DNA from: a virus
Strand: one strand, 5' to 3'
Virus record (IMG/VR): IMGVR_UViG_3300022908_000070
Coordinates: 1 to 64,000 of that record
Length of the DNA: 64,000 nucleotides
Below are positions 8,983 through 16,066 of this stretch, piece by piece. Made by a program: the position numbers and the translations under genes. Each line of letters starts with the position of its first letter. The first letter of the stretch is position 1. The notes under the pieces were generated by a model, which saw nothing but the letters and a program-made list of their open reading frames with translations, ran no database searches and had not been told where the DNA came from.

Positions 8983-9004
8983 GTGACCCGGATTGGATTC
9001 GACC
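8983..9004 (-). other. tRNA 3'-end-like fragment, possible attachment site
   Basis: On the minus strand the sequence GGTCGAATCCAATCCGGGTC resembles the T-loop and 3' acceptor strand of a tRNA, with one T missing from the usual GGTTCGAATCC. No D-arm, anticodon arm or 5' acceptor strand is present, so it is not a gene. Integrases of this type often use a tRNA 3' end as attachment site. I could not find a matching copy elsewhere in the window. Confidence 0.4.
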
Positions 9005-9089
9005 TTGTTTTATAATATATTAACACTCATTTACTTAAGAGGACCAAAATATAAGTGGTACAACATATTTGGATTTTATCAATGAAAAA

Positions 9090-9117
9090 CGGCCCCAAGT
9101 CTCTCCGATCGGGGCCG
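9090..9117. terminator. GC-rich hairpin terminator, probably bidirectional
   Basis: CGGCCCC and GGGGCCG pair around a 14-base loop. The minus strand continues into five Ts (9085-9089) and the plus strand into CTCTTTT, so it could stop transcription from both sides at the element border. Confidence 0.6.
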
Positions 9118-9173
9118 CTCTTTTCCACCGACCCGGGCGGCGACTACTAAATCTCGGCCCTACCAAAAAAGTA

Positions 9174-9199
9174 AGCCCCGGACCTATTCGGTTGGGGCT
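9174..9199 (-). terminator. GC-rich hairpin terminator
   Basis: AGCCCC and GGGGCT form the base of the stem, extended by GACC with GGTT around a TATTC loop. On the minus strand it is followed by AC and a run of six Ts. It is the second of three GC-rich hairpins in this gap. Confidence 0.55.
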
Positions 9200-9245
9200 C
9201 ATAAATAAGTTGCTACGAACCAGAGTGCTACTATAAGATCGTGAT

Positions 9246-9261
9246 CCGGGGACCTACCCGG
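9246..9261. other. Small GC-rich hairpin
   Basis: CCGGG and CCCGG pair around GACCTA. It shares the GGACCTA core with the hairpin at 9174-9199, which suggests a repeated structural unit. No adjacent U-tract is seen. Confidence 0.35.
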
Positions 9262-9366
9262 CGAAATCCCACAGGCGTCCATGTGATCCGCCTCCGGCAG
9301 CCAGAGCCCTACAACCTAAACCTTGAACCTGTAAGAAGACCAATATACGAATTATTTTCATTTGTT

Positions 9367-9378
9367 GGGGTATACCCC
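9367..9378. promoter_or_regulatory. Palindrome upstream of XRE gene, probable operator
   Basis: GGGGTATACCCC is a perfect 12-base palindrome starting 47 bases before the start codon of the plus-strand XRE regulator. Its position suggests autoregulation by that protein. Confidence 0.5.
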
Positions 9379-9413
9379 TACTTTATTGCCTTAATTTTCT
9401 AGGACATTGCCGG

Positions 9414-9641
9414 ATGATCGGCAATAGGGATAAAAAGGTTTTACGGGCGTTTGGCAACAACTTGAAAAAGATTAGGTTATCTCGCAAATTGAGCATCCGA
9501 AAATTAGCACTGGAGGCCGACATTGACTTTAGCCACCTCAATGAGATTGAGAAAGGGAGGAGCAATCCAGCGCTTACGACTATCCTTGTTCTGGCTAAAG
9601 CTCTTCAGATTCCCCCCGCCGACCTCCTGCCCTCTTCATAG
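9414..9641 (+). CDS. XRE-family transcriptional regulator
   Basis: A 75-residue single-domain helix-turn-helix protein. RKLSIRKLALEADIDFSHLN followed by EIEKGRSNPALTTILVLAKAL is the complete Cro/C1-type fold. It lacks any sensor or peptidase domain. It faces a palindrome just upstream and its end overlaps the convergent neighbour by 47 bases. It could be a maintenance regulator at the prophage border or a leftover of a restriction or toxin locus. Confidence 0.8.
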   Translation: MIGNRDKKVLRAFGNNLKKIRLSRKLSIRKLALEADIDFSHLNEIEKGRSNPALTTILVLAKALQIPPADLLPSS

Positions 9642-9894
9642 CCCAGTTATATTTCTTTTGGCCTTCAACCAAGCGACGCAAGGTAGATTCCTTTATGCCG
9701 GTAGCCTGATGGATATGGAAAACATGCCGGAAAGCAAAACGCTTCGGATCCTCTATCAGCCTTTCAATGACCCCTTTTCGGAAGCCGATAGCCTCTTTCC
9801 ATTGAGATATAGGGGCATAGTCGAACAGCTGATTGATCCTGGTGATGGTCTTGTCTTTGATGGCCTGATGTATGGAGTTGAGTGGGATAGGCAT
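9595..9894 (-). CDS. Small HTH-like protein of unknown function
   Basis: A 99-residue protein from the ATG at 9894. Residues 55-90 (RHVFHIHQATGIKESTLRRL) resemble a helix-turn-helix, which suggests DNA binding. Its 3' end overlaps the end of the plus-strand XRE gene by 47 bases. I recognise no family. It may be a phage-encoded regulator at the left end of the prophage. Confidence 0.5.
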   Translation of the reverse strand: MPIPLNSIHQAIKDKTITRINQLFDYAPISQWKEAIGFRKGVIERLIEDPKRFAFRHVFHIHQATGIKESTLRRLVEGQKKYNWAMKRAGGRRGESEEL

Positions 9895-9965
9895 GGGGCT
9901 AAGGTACAAAAAAGCCCGACATAGAAATGCCGAGCCAGATGATACAAATGGTCACCCGGTTATTT

Positions 9966-10196
9966 TTAAGAAATGATGTGAAGGGGGATTTCGATGAACT
10001 CGAAAAACTTGAATAGATCTTGGATTTCCTGAGCTCTGACTACGAGCATGTGCCGCCCCTGATTTTCTTCATCCTCTTCGTATTCAGAGGACAACTTCGG
10101 ATAGTTGCTCAATACGGCACGTATGCCTTCCTCTTCGATAAGAGAGTAGCCCCTTATGACTACCTCGCTGTTCTGTACTATTAGTTTTGCTTTCAT
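9966..10196 (-). CDS. Small acidic hypothetical protein
   Basis: A 76-residue acidic protein with a YEEDEENQGRHMLVVRAQEI stretch in the middle. No membrane segment or known motif is visible. It follows the terminator of the late operon, so it must have its own promoter in the about 55 bases upstream. Confidence 0.5.
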   Translation of the reverse strand: MKAKLIVQNSEVVIRGYSLIEEEGIRAVLSNYPKLSSEYEEDEENQGRHMLVVRAQEIQDLFKFFEFIEIPLHIIS

Positions 10197-10250
10197 GAAT
10201 CAAAGGAAAACAAAACCCCGGACAATATCTTACGGTAAACCGTAAAGAAG

Positions 10251-10278
10251 AAAAAAGGCCCGGATAAAAATCCAGGCC
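10251..10278 (-). terminator. Rho-independent terminator of the late operon
   Basis: On the minus strand GGCC-GGA and TCC-GGCC form a stem around a short A/T loop, followed directly by six Ts (10251-10256). It lies 36 bases after the stop codon of the Ig-like protein gene and marks the end of the prophage structural and lysis operon. Confidence 0.75.
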
Positions 10279-10313
10279 GTGGCCAAAACTTTCTGCTGAT
10301 GAAAATGCGCTCT

Positions 10314-10694
10314 TTAGACGGCTGGCGTCTCTGCCACCGGCTGAGGATCGCCAAGCGTGACGACCAGGTCCGTGTCGGCTTCGCTGACCGGGGCGCTGAT
10401 GGTTACATGCACAGTAACGGACTTGCTCTTTGTAACGACCTCGTTCGTGTTTGGGTCGGCATACGTTGCGTCCGCAGTGATCGTAATATCAGTTTCCCCT
10501 ACAGCCACGCCCTGAATATCCAGGATGGCGGTATCCGGGCCGTCCGTGGGATCTACCACCACCACTGCGATATTAGGATCAGCGGATACAAAAGTCTCAT
10601 TTGCGAATGTGGCTGTGATTGGCGAACCGTCGGCATGATTGACAAGGCTGATGACGCCCTGTACAAATTCCTTGATGTTTAACTTGCTGCTCAT
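10314..10694 (-). CDS. Ig-like (BIG2-type) fold small phage protein
   Basis: A 126-residue protein. After an N-terminal helix (LNIKEFVQGVISLVNHADG) it has a beta-rich body with GVAVGETDITITADATYADP, typical of bacterial Ig-like domains such as BIG2, and an acidic, proline-containing tail. The start at 10694 has a GAGGGA ribosome-binding site. The frame stays open upstream to an ATG at 10838 that would add 48 residues with a membrane segment; that start overlaps the previous gene as ATGA. The domain may decorate the virion or bind a surface. It is the last gene of the late operon. Confidence 0.6.
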   Translation of the reverse strand: MSSKLNIKEFVQGVISLVNHADGSPITATFANETFVSADPNIAVVVVDPTDGPDTAILDIQGVAVGETDITITADATYADPNTNEVVTKSKSVTVHVTISAPVSEADTDLVVTLGDPQPVAETPAV

Positions 10695-10834
10695 AATAAT
10701 TCCCTCAAATTTTAAATGTTTATAAATAATGGATGATACGACAAGTCGGGTCTTTGCCTGCCGGGGGCGCCTGCGCCGGGAAAGAATTATCCCCGATGCA
10801 ATGACGATAGCCGAGAGGCAAATGAGTGTTTTAA

Positions 10835-11017
10835 TCATATATCCTGTTTTACGTTCTCTCCCGTTCTCCAGTCCCACAGCTGCCATCCTTTAGTGGGCTG
10901 GTCCTGCGGGATGCCCACGATCCGGCAGGGTTGACCCAGCTGAAGAAAGGGCAGCCAGCGGGCTATATCCGGCTTCCACGGTTTAGGGGGTGGGTGTCTG
11001 ACCAATTTACGGGCCAT
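10835..11017 (-). CDS. Small tryptophan/proline-rich hypothetical protein
   Basis: A 60-residue protein rich in Pro, Trp and basic residues (HPPPKPWKPDIARWLPF). It lies tightly between the HNH-like gene and the Ig-like gene, with an ATGA overlap to an alternative downstream start. No family is recognised. It is plausible because it fills the operon gap without other coding potential. Confidence 0.5.
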   Translation of the reverse strand: MARKLVRHPPPKPWKPDIARWLPFLQLGQPCRIVGIPQDQPTKGWQLWDWRTGENVKQDI

Positions 11018-11034
11018 GGTTAGAGGTTAAAATC

Positions 11035-11691
11035 TCAGGAGACTGACGATCGTTTGTCCAAGATTTTATTAGACTTAATTCGATTATCTATTCCCCAAAG
11101 AGGTTGTATGTTGCTATAAAGGAAGCATATAGCCTGCTGAGAAGCATCTGTCAAATCGAAGCTATCGCAAGGGACTATGTGATCTAAATGCCACTCCCCG
11201 TAGTTCTGAAAAGACATTCCCTCTGAGAACAAGGCCTGTAGATGATTCATAAAAAATGGAATATCGCACCCGAGCAATACCATTGTTTGAGCGCTCTTCT
11301 TTTCAAGATGAAGCCTAAGTAAGAATGAAAGCCTTTTTCTGAGATTGCACTGAATTCTAAAACCGGGGCTCTCGGCGCGCCTTTGCTTTCTCCGTTCATT
11401 GATCCTGTCTTTATTTATCTTGTGCCACTCCCTGGTTCCTTGGCGCCATTTTGCTAAAGATGCCGCCCTCTCTTCCTGAGATTTTTTATTATGCGGAGGC
11501 GAACCCTTTTTGAAGGATGTAATATTTGCCCCTTTCTTTTTATGCTCTGTTTTGGGTTGCCTTGCCTTCCAAGCTGCTTTTGTGGAATTATTTTTAACTC
11601 GAAATTCAATTACCCATGGATCGGCGGGCAGGCCGTTCGCGACCGCCTTATTTGAAAGCGCAATTCTATCTTTTATTTCTTGCTTAGTCAT
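11035..11691 (-). CDS. HNH endonuclease-like protein
   Basis: A 218-residue basic protein. The C-terminal part contains GEWHLDHIVPCDSFDLTD (near residue 165), the DH of an HNH nuclease, and an Asn-rich NIQPLWGIDNRIKSNKILD, which supplies the later conserved positions. The N-terminal half is highly basic with repeated Lys/Arg clusters and may bind DNA. It sits inside the lysis region, where a homing-type or free-standing HNH gene could have inserted. Confidence 0.75.
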   Translation of the reverse strand: MTKQEIKDRIALSNKAVANGLPADPWVIEFRVKNNSTKAAWKARQPKTEHKKKGANITSFKKGSPPHNKKSQEERAASLAKWRQGTREWHKINKDRINERRKQRRAESPGFRIQCNLRKRLSFLLRLHLEKKSAQTMVLLGCDIPFFMNHLQALFSEGMSFQNYGEWHLDHIVPCDSFDLTDASQQAICFLYSNIQPLWGIDNRIKSNKILDKRSSVS

Positions 11692-11695
11692 CGTC

Positions 11696-12166
11696 TTAAA
11701 ACCTTAGATATCCGATGATTGGTTTACCTTGATGTCTCACCTTCCGTTCTACGGCGTACCCATTTCTTGAACCATCGGCGTTTGTATTACCTTCGATGGT
11801 GTGCAGGGTTCCGTCCTCGTCGATCTTTTCGATAATGCCGGTATGACCCAGACCGTGGCCGAGGTCCATAACGAACACATCCCCTACGGCTGGGAGCCTC
11901 ACCTGGCTGCGCGGGCGGTTGCCCCACCCTGTCAATACACCGCCCGTTTTACACATTGGATTGACGAGCCCCAACGAATCCGCTGCTTTTTGATAGCACC
12001 AATACATGAAGGCCATGCACCAGGAGGCCGGAAAGTTGATGCTGACGCTGGCCAGGTATTCCGGTACAGGATCACCAGGTTTCCCCCAGTTGCTTCCGCG
12101 GGGATTCTCTTCCTTGCCTATTTGGGAGATAGCGATTTCCAGTGCTTTATTTGATAGTTCGCTCAT
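11696..12166 (-). CDS. CHAP-domain endolysin
   Basis: A 156-residue peptidoglycan hydrolase. It shows the CHAP/NlpC-type order: Cys in PASWCMAFMYW near residue 47, His in GHGLGHTGIIEKI near residue 105 and a following EGNTN near residue 122. The ATG at 12166 overlaps the stop of the upstream membrane protein gene (ATGA). Such amidases or endopeptidases degrade the cell wall at lysis. The genes before it encode several small membrane proteins that could deliver or release it. No signal peptide is visible, so a holin is expected. Confidence 0.85.
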   Translation of the reverse strand: MSELSNKALEIAISQIGKEENPRGSNWGKPGDPVPEYLASVSINFPASWCMAFMYWCYQKAADSLGLVNPMCKTGGVLTGWGNRPRSQVRLPAVGDVFVMDLGHGLGHTGIIEKIDEDGTLHTIEGNTNADGSRNGYAVERKVRHQGKPIIGYLRF

Positions 12167-12546
12167 ATAAACAGTTGAATAATTAAGAATATAAGCCCCA
12201 GTATACACTCCGTTATCCACGCCCTGCCGCCAAATAGCCGACCTTCTAGCTGGTCAATGACCGATGTTGTCGTTGGACTGGAATACTTCCAGGATAGGCC
12301 CCGGAAGAGGTTCAGGGATATATTAAAGACGGCCAGCCGTGAACATGCCTGCGCGGTGACAAAGAGAACCAGCTGTAGGTCGGATAGATCAGGCCACACC
12401 CACCAGGTTGCGCCGGCAATCAGGGCACCGGCCAGCAATCCCCACCAACCGTGTTGTATAGGCCGGCCAGCTTTTATCAACCGGGAATGCCAGAAGGCGA
12501 TACCGACGGTCAGCAAAATCAGGATCAGCTCAGGCAGCCAGATCAT
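12163..12546 (-). CDS. Multi-helix membrane protein, possible holin
   Basis: A 127-residue protein with hydrophobic segments at about 4-20, 33-50, 57-72 and 110-127. Length, number of helices and position directly before the endolysin gene fit a holin or a lysis-associated membrane protein. It overlaps both neighbours by four bases. No family motif is recognised. Confidence 0.55.
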   Translation of the reverse strand: MIWLPELILILLTVGIAFWHSRLIKAGRPIQHGWWGLLAGALIAGATWWVWPDLSDLQLVLFVTAQACSRLAVFNISLNLFRGLSWKYSSPTTTSVIDQLEGRLFGGRAWITECILGLIFLIIQLFI

Positions 12547-13019
12547 TTGTAAAGATTTTGATCCCAGAATACTTTGAGATTGCCGTCGGCCTTCATCAGG
12601 CTATCGTATGTCGCTTTCGGGATCTCAGCCTCTTTAGTAACCGCCCAGTCGATAGAAGAAGCCGCTACAGGTAACAAGAGGATAGCAAGGATAAACGCCC
12701 CAATGCCTATATAGCTCTTCCCGGCCCCTGACAGATAGATGATCCCGAATACGATCAGGGCAATTGACAATCCCAGAAAGACATAGCAGACCACCAGCTG
12801 GCCGTTCGATTTGGCAAGGGCGTATTTCTGGACCTTTGACGGAACGACTTTGTAAAGGCTGTCGAAGACCAGAACCCTCCGAATGATCTTATCAGAAGAG
12901 TCGCCTACCAGCTCCCAATGTCCCTGCTGTGAGATGTATCGCTGAGTTATCTTATCTCCATATTTTTGGCATGACGCCAGCAGGAGGAGAATGGGAATAA
13001 GAAAGAGAAGTTTTTTCAT
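12543..13019 (-). CDS. Lipoprotein with two membrane segments, lysis region
   Basis: A 158-residue protein. The N-terminus MKKLLFLIPILLLLASC is a lipoprotein signal with lipobox LLASC. Two further hydrophobic stretches follow at about 76-95 and 101-121. A lipid anchor combined with internal membrane helices is unusual. It may take part in envelope disruption, as outer-membrane spanins do, but the helices argue for an inner-membrane location. Confidence 0.55.
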   Translation of the reverse strand: MKKLLFLIPILLLLASCQKYGDKITQRYISQQGHWELVGDSSDKIIRRVLVFDSLYKVVPSKVQKYALAKSNGQLVVCYVFLGLSIALIVFGIIYLSGAGKSYIGIGAFILAILLLPVAASSIDWAVTKEAEIPKATYDSLMKADGNLKVFWDQNLYK

Positions 13020-13025
13020 GATTTG

Positions 13026-13664
13026 TTATTTGAAGATGAAGATTTTAGCCCCAGCTGCCAGTAAAGCAATTGCGAGCCCCCTGGACAATGTCTTGTTGAA
13101 CTTTAGGCGGAAATTGGCCTTGGTGTAATCGGAGTAAAGGCTTGCGTATTTCGCCCTTTGCAAGGCATAGGCCGTGTCCGCCTTATAGAATAGCCCCTGC
13201 CAATGGGTGATAAGGGTGTCTTTAATAAGCCCTTCCTGTACGCAGGCATTGACCATTTCCATGGTGATGCTGTCATTGGCTACGACAATAGGAAGGCCGG
13301 CCTTTACTTCAGCCCGCAGACTATCCCAGTTTACCAGGATAGCAGCCGTGTCTCTGCGAATAGCCGCCGCATCCCCGCTTGAAAGGGTCTTGCGGACGGC
13401 CTTACCTCGATCGGAGAGGTCTGCTCGGAGATTTTGAGACAACTCGCTAAGGCTGTCGAACCTGTTTTGCCATTGTTTTTCCTTGGTGGTCAGCTGGTCG
13501 ATGGCGGCAAGCTTCGCCTCCCTTTCTGCAGAATAGGCGGTGGCAAGACTATCCATCATCTTTTTGTCGTCCTTATGGCCCGGGAGATTATTGCAACCCC
13601 GAAAGGCTATTACGAACAAAACGACGGCGCCGACTATTCCGGCAATCAAAAGAACTTTTTTCAT
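13026..13664 (-). CDS. Membrane-anchored coiled-coil protein, lysis region
   Basis: A 212-residue protein with a membrane segment at residues 4-21, a long charged coiled-coil-like region (AYSAEREAKLAAIDQLTTKE and beyond) and a second hydrophobic stretch at the C-terminus (about 193-211). It resembles an inner-membrane spanin in layout, though longer. It is followed by the lipoprotein gene, so the two might act as a pair. Confidence 0.55.
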   Translation of the reverse strand: MKKVLLIAGIVGAVVLFVIAFRGCNNLPGHKDDKKMMDSLATAYSAEREAKLAAIDQLTTKEKQWQNRFDSLSELSQNLRADLSDRGKAVRKTLSSGDAAAIRRDTAAILVNWDSLRAEVKAGLPIVVANDSITMEMVNACVQEGLIKDTLITHWQGLFYKADTAYALQRAKYASLYSDYTKANFRLKFNKTLSRGLAIALLAAGAKIFIFK

Positions 13665-13665
13665 G

Positions 13666-13818
13666 CTACAGTTTTTTGATGAGCTTGCCAGTTGCGTCGA
13701 CGACCGCCTTTCCTTTGGAGATCAGAGAATTGACGGCGGAAATATTGGGGTTGTTCCGGCCTACAAAGAAGCCGAAGAGCCAAATACAAACAATTCCGAA
13801 AATGATTAAGAATGCCAT
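13666..13818 (-). CDS. Small membrane protein (50 residues)
   Basis: A 50-residue protein beginning MAFLIIFGIVCIWLFGFFVG, a single N-terminal membrane helix, followed by a soluble basic tail ending TGKLIKKL. Its TAG stop lies one base before the start of the next gene. It is short but fills the gap exactly and agrees with the membrane-protein character of this region. Confidence 0.6.
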   Translation of the reverse strand: MAFLIIFGIVCIWLFGFFVGRNNPNISAVNSLISKGKAVVDATGKLIKKL

Positions 13819-13838
13819 ATGCTTAGTTTTTGATGATG

Positions 13839-14255
13839 TTATTGAGGCTTGCCTGCTGGAGTCGGGGCATCCAGATTACCGGTCACCCTATCCGCCTGCG
13901 TGGTCTTATAATCGATGGCCGCATTGATCCGGCTATTGACTACGCTGAAGAAACGGGACGCCAGGTCGCTGCCCAAATACCCGAATGCCGCGAATATGAT
14001 CAACGTCAGCAGCGTGTTATCGGCAAAAGATGGATACTTTTTAAGGAAAGGCCCCAGAAGGATCAGCGCCATCCCTACCATAACCAGCGTACCAGCTACT
14101 GATATCCATATATCGGCCTTGAAAAAAAGCTTCCAATCGAAAATGACATTTGCTAATTTTGCTTTGGTCATCTGACTTTTCAGGACCATCAATAGGGATA
14201 ATATCAGTCCCAGCAGGCTGATAAAAAAGCAGTTGAAATAAAGAGCTAAAGACAT
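13839..14255 (-). CDS. Holin-like membrane protein
   Basis: A 138-residue protein with three hydrophobic segments at about 5-25, 50-70 and 81-99 and a charged, proline-rich C-terminus. The pattern is that of class I holins. It lies five genes before the endolysin, among other membrane proteins, so more than one gene here could be the holin. Confidence 0.5.
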   Translation of the reverse strand: MSLALYFNCFFISLLGLILSLLMVLKSQMTKAKLANVIFDWKLFFKADIWISVAGTLVMVGMALILLGPFLKKYPSFADNTLLTLIIFAAFGYLGSDLASRFFSVVNSRINAAIDYKTTQADRVTGNLDAPTPAGKPQ

Positions 14256-14258
14256 ATG

Positions 14259-14600
14259 CTATGTTTTTTTTATGAATAGATGATCGATGACTGTCTTCGC
14301 TATCGTTCCCAGCACAACTCCAAGAGTACCGATGAAAGCAAAGAGATATTTCTGATTGAGCCGGGCGACCCTTTCTATGTCATCGAGACGGCTTTTCAAT
14401 TTCACATGCTCCTCAATTATTGCCCGCACCTGGGCTACCATACCCTCCCTGCCCAAATCATCACCCTTGAAGGCCGTCACAAGCTTACCCACTTCACTGG
14501 TGAGCTTGTTGAGTTCCTTTCGGATGATGTATATGTCGTCCTGCGACCCTCTGTAGCGCTCCTCCCGGTCATCTCTTTCTTGGCTTTCTTCCAGGCTCAT
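14259..14600 (-). CDS. Coiled-coil protein with C-terminal membrane anchor
   Basis: A 113-residue protein from the ATG at 14600. Residues 5-80 are highly charged and helical (DDIYIIRKELNKLTSEVGKL), and residues 88-106 form one membrane helix (LFAFIGTLGVVLGTIAKTVI). The architecture matches hemolysin XhlA-type phage proteins, which help holins. That relation is by architecture only. Confidence 0.6.
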   Translation of the reverse strand: MSLEESQERDDREERYRGSQDDIYIIRKELNKLTSEVGKLVTAFKGDDLGREGMVAQVRAIIEEHVKLKSRLDDIERVARLNQKYLFAFIGTLGVVLGTIAKTVIDHLFIKKT

Positions 14601-14686
14601 TTTGTAGATTATTGCATGCACGGTGATTGAATGGTGGTTTGTCGAAATAATTTAATTCGTCGTTACTATGTCTCATCTGACGGATT

Positions 14687-14971
14687 TTACTTTTTCAGGT
14701 AGTTCAAAATGATTGCAACTATCACGGTGATGACTACGGCCCAAAACTCTTTCCTGCTTAGAAAGCTTACCATTTGGTCCTTAAACTGAGCCCTCCATTC
14801 ATTTTGCGCCTCAAATTTTTGCGTATTAGTGTCCTTTACTTCTCTTACGGCCGCCATATTCGTAGCCTCTACTTTGTTGACCGCCTCCCGAACGGCCCGG
14901 ATTTCTGCCGCCTGGTGCTCTTTAAGCCAGTTTATTTGATTGTCGACATATGCCTTGGTGGATATTTTCAT
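14687..14971 (-). CDS. Coiled-coil protein with C-terminal membrane anchor
   Basis: A 94-residue protein with a charged helical body (EIRAVREAVNKVEATNMAAV) and a C-terminal membrane helix (FWAVVITVIVAIILNYL). It has the same layout as the next gene, at 14259-14600, which suggests a duplicated XhlA-like function. It starts one base after the upstream esterase gene ends. Confidence 0.55.
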   Translation of the reverse strand: MKISTKAYVDNQINWLKEHQAAEIRAVREAVNKVEATNMAAVREVKDTNTQKFEAQNEWRAQFKDQMVSFLSRKEFWAVVITVIVAIILNYLKK

Positions 14972-14972
14972 A

Positions 14973-16058
14973 TTATTTGGCTAACGGGATAATCGTCCCA
15001 TCCGAATAAACTATCGATGAAATACCTGTTGTCAGATCGCTGATTATTTTGACTGCCGTTCGCTGGGCAGGGCATACAACTGGCGGAGGGCATGCAGGGC
15101 ACGGATGGGCTGCCACATACGCTTTAATAATGCCTGCGCTATCTGCCACAGGGCAGGGATGTGAGGAGACGTAAGCCTTTATGATGCCGGCAGAGTCCAC
15201 TTTTGGAACGACGACAACTGGCGGAGTAATGACAACCGGAGGAGGTATAGCATTTACCCGGTATTGCAATGCCCACTGGTATATGTTCATTCCGTTTTGG
15301 GTAAATGCCGGATCGTAAAACTGTCCCCAGCAACAATGCCCACCACTATAGGCTGTTGAAATTCCATAGCCAGCCTTTATGTTGTTAATATCCCAGGTGA
15401 CTAACGAAAGCGTATTGGCTCCGTGCGTGTCGGTTGCGGATCCGAAGCCCCATATTCTGACACTATCCGAAACGATCTGTTTTGCATACGTCGGGCGGTA
15501 GGCTGCATTCATAACCGCAGACATAGGGATGAAGGCGGCTATTTTATGCGTCGCCGGCACCTTTACGCCATTGGCATCTATCTTGCCAACATACTCCAGA
15601 ATGCCCTCGCCTCCCGCTGAAAGACCGGTAAGATAGATACGGGATGTATCGATGCGGTAATTTTGGATGAGCCATGTGAGGATGTATTCCAGTTTCGCGG
15701 CTGTGGTGGAAGTTCCGGCGGCCGCGCTCTGTGGGGAAACAATAATAAACTTATAGGGCTGTTTATCAACTGGGTTTACGAAAGACGATGGGAATTTGCC
15801 AGATGCGATAAAATACGCCGGTCCGCCGGCGGTCGTGCTACTATAAATAGCCGCGGGATTGGTACCGGCTTCGCCAATTCCGTGAAGAAAGACCATGATA
15901 GGATACCTGGTTGTTGTCTTACTGTAGTCATCAGGCAGGTGCAATATTGCCTGCTGGGTTGCGGCTGGTCCGATAGGAACTGAAATAATAGTCTGATCTC
16001 CCTGTCCGAAACAAAGAAGAGAAGCGAAAATGAGAATGATCGATAATAGTTTTTTCAT
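14973..16058 (-). CDS. Secreted PHB-depolymerase-like alpha/beta hydrolase
   Basis: A 361-residue protein with a signal peptide ending FASLLCFGQ. An alpha/beta-hydrolase domain follows: oxyanion HG in MVFLHGIGEAG near residue 55, nucleophile Ser in TGLSAGGEG near residue 145 and a late His in YSGGHCCWG near residue 240. A proline/cysteine-rich C-terminus holds two copies of ADSAGIIKAYV-x-(S/A)HPCP. It is probably an esterase or depolymerase acting on surface polymers. It lies just after the tail spike and RCC1-repeat genes and may be a tail-associated or secreted enzyme. Confidence 0.75.
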   Translation of the reverse strand: MKKLLSIILIFASLLCFGQGDQTIISVPIGPAATQQAILHLPDDYSKTTTRYPIMVFLHGIGEAGTNPAAIYSSTTAGGPAYFIASGKFPSSFVNPVDKQPYKFIIVSPQSAAAGTSTTAAKLEYILTWLIQNYRIDTSRIYLTGLSAGGEGILEYVGKIDANGVKVPATHKIAAFIPMSAVMNAAYRPTYAKQIVSDSVRIWGFGSATDTHGANTLSLVTWDINNIKAGYGISTAYSGGHCCWGQFYDPAFTQNGMNIYQWALQYRVNAIPPPVVITPPVVVVPKVDSAGIIKAYVSSHPCPVADSAGIIKAYVAAHPCPACPPPVVCPAQRTAVKIISDLTTGISSIVYSDGTIIPLAK

Positions 16059-16066
16059 AATTGTTT

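Larger units (their letters stand above)
8824..9413. other. Gene-free junction between the two elements
   Basis: 590 bases without a convincing gene. From left to right they hold short repeats of AAGTAAAAC (about 8878 and 8929) that could be integrase arm sites, a 10-base perfect hairpin at 8952-8976, a tRNA-like fragment at 8983-9004, three GC-rich hairpins at 9090-9117, 9174-9199 and 9246-9261, and a 12-base palindrome at 9367-9378. The region looks like an element boundary followed by terminators. Confidence 0.55.

Noticed and set aside
8983-9004. Complete tRNA gene
   Set aside because: Only the T-loop and 3' acceptor-like part is present, with one base missing; no other arm can be found on either side.
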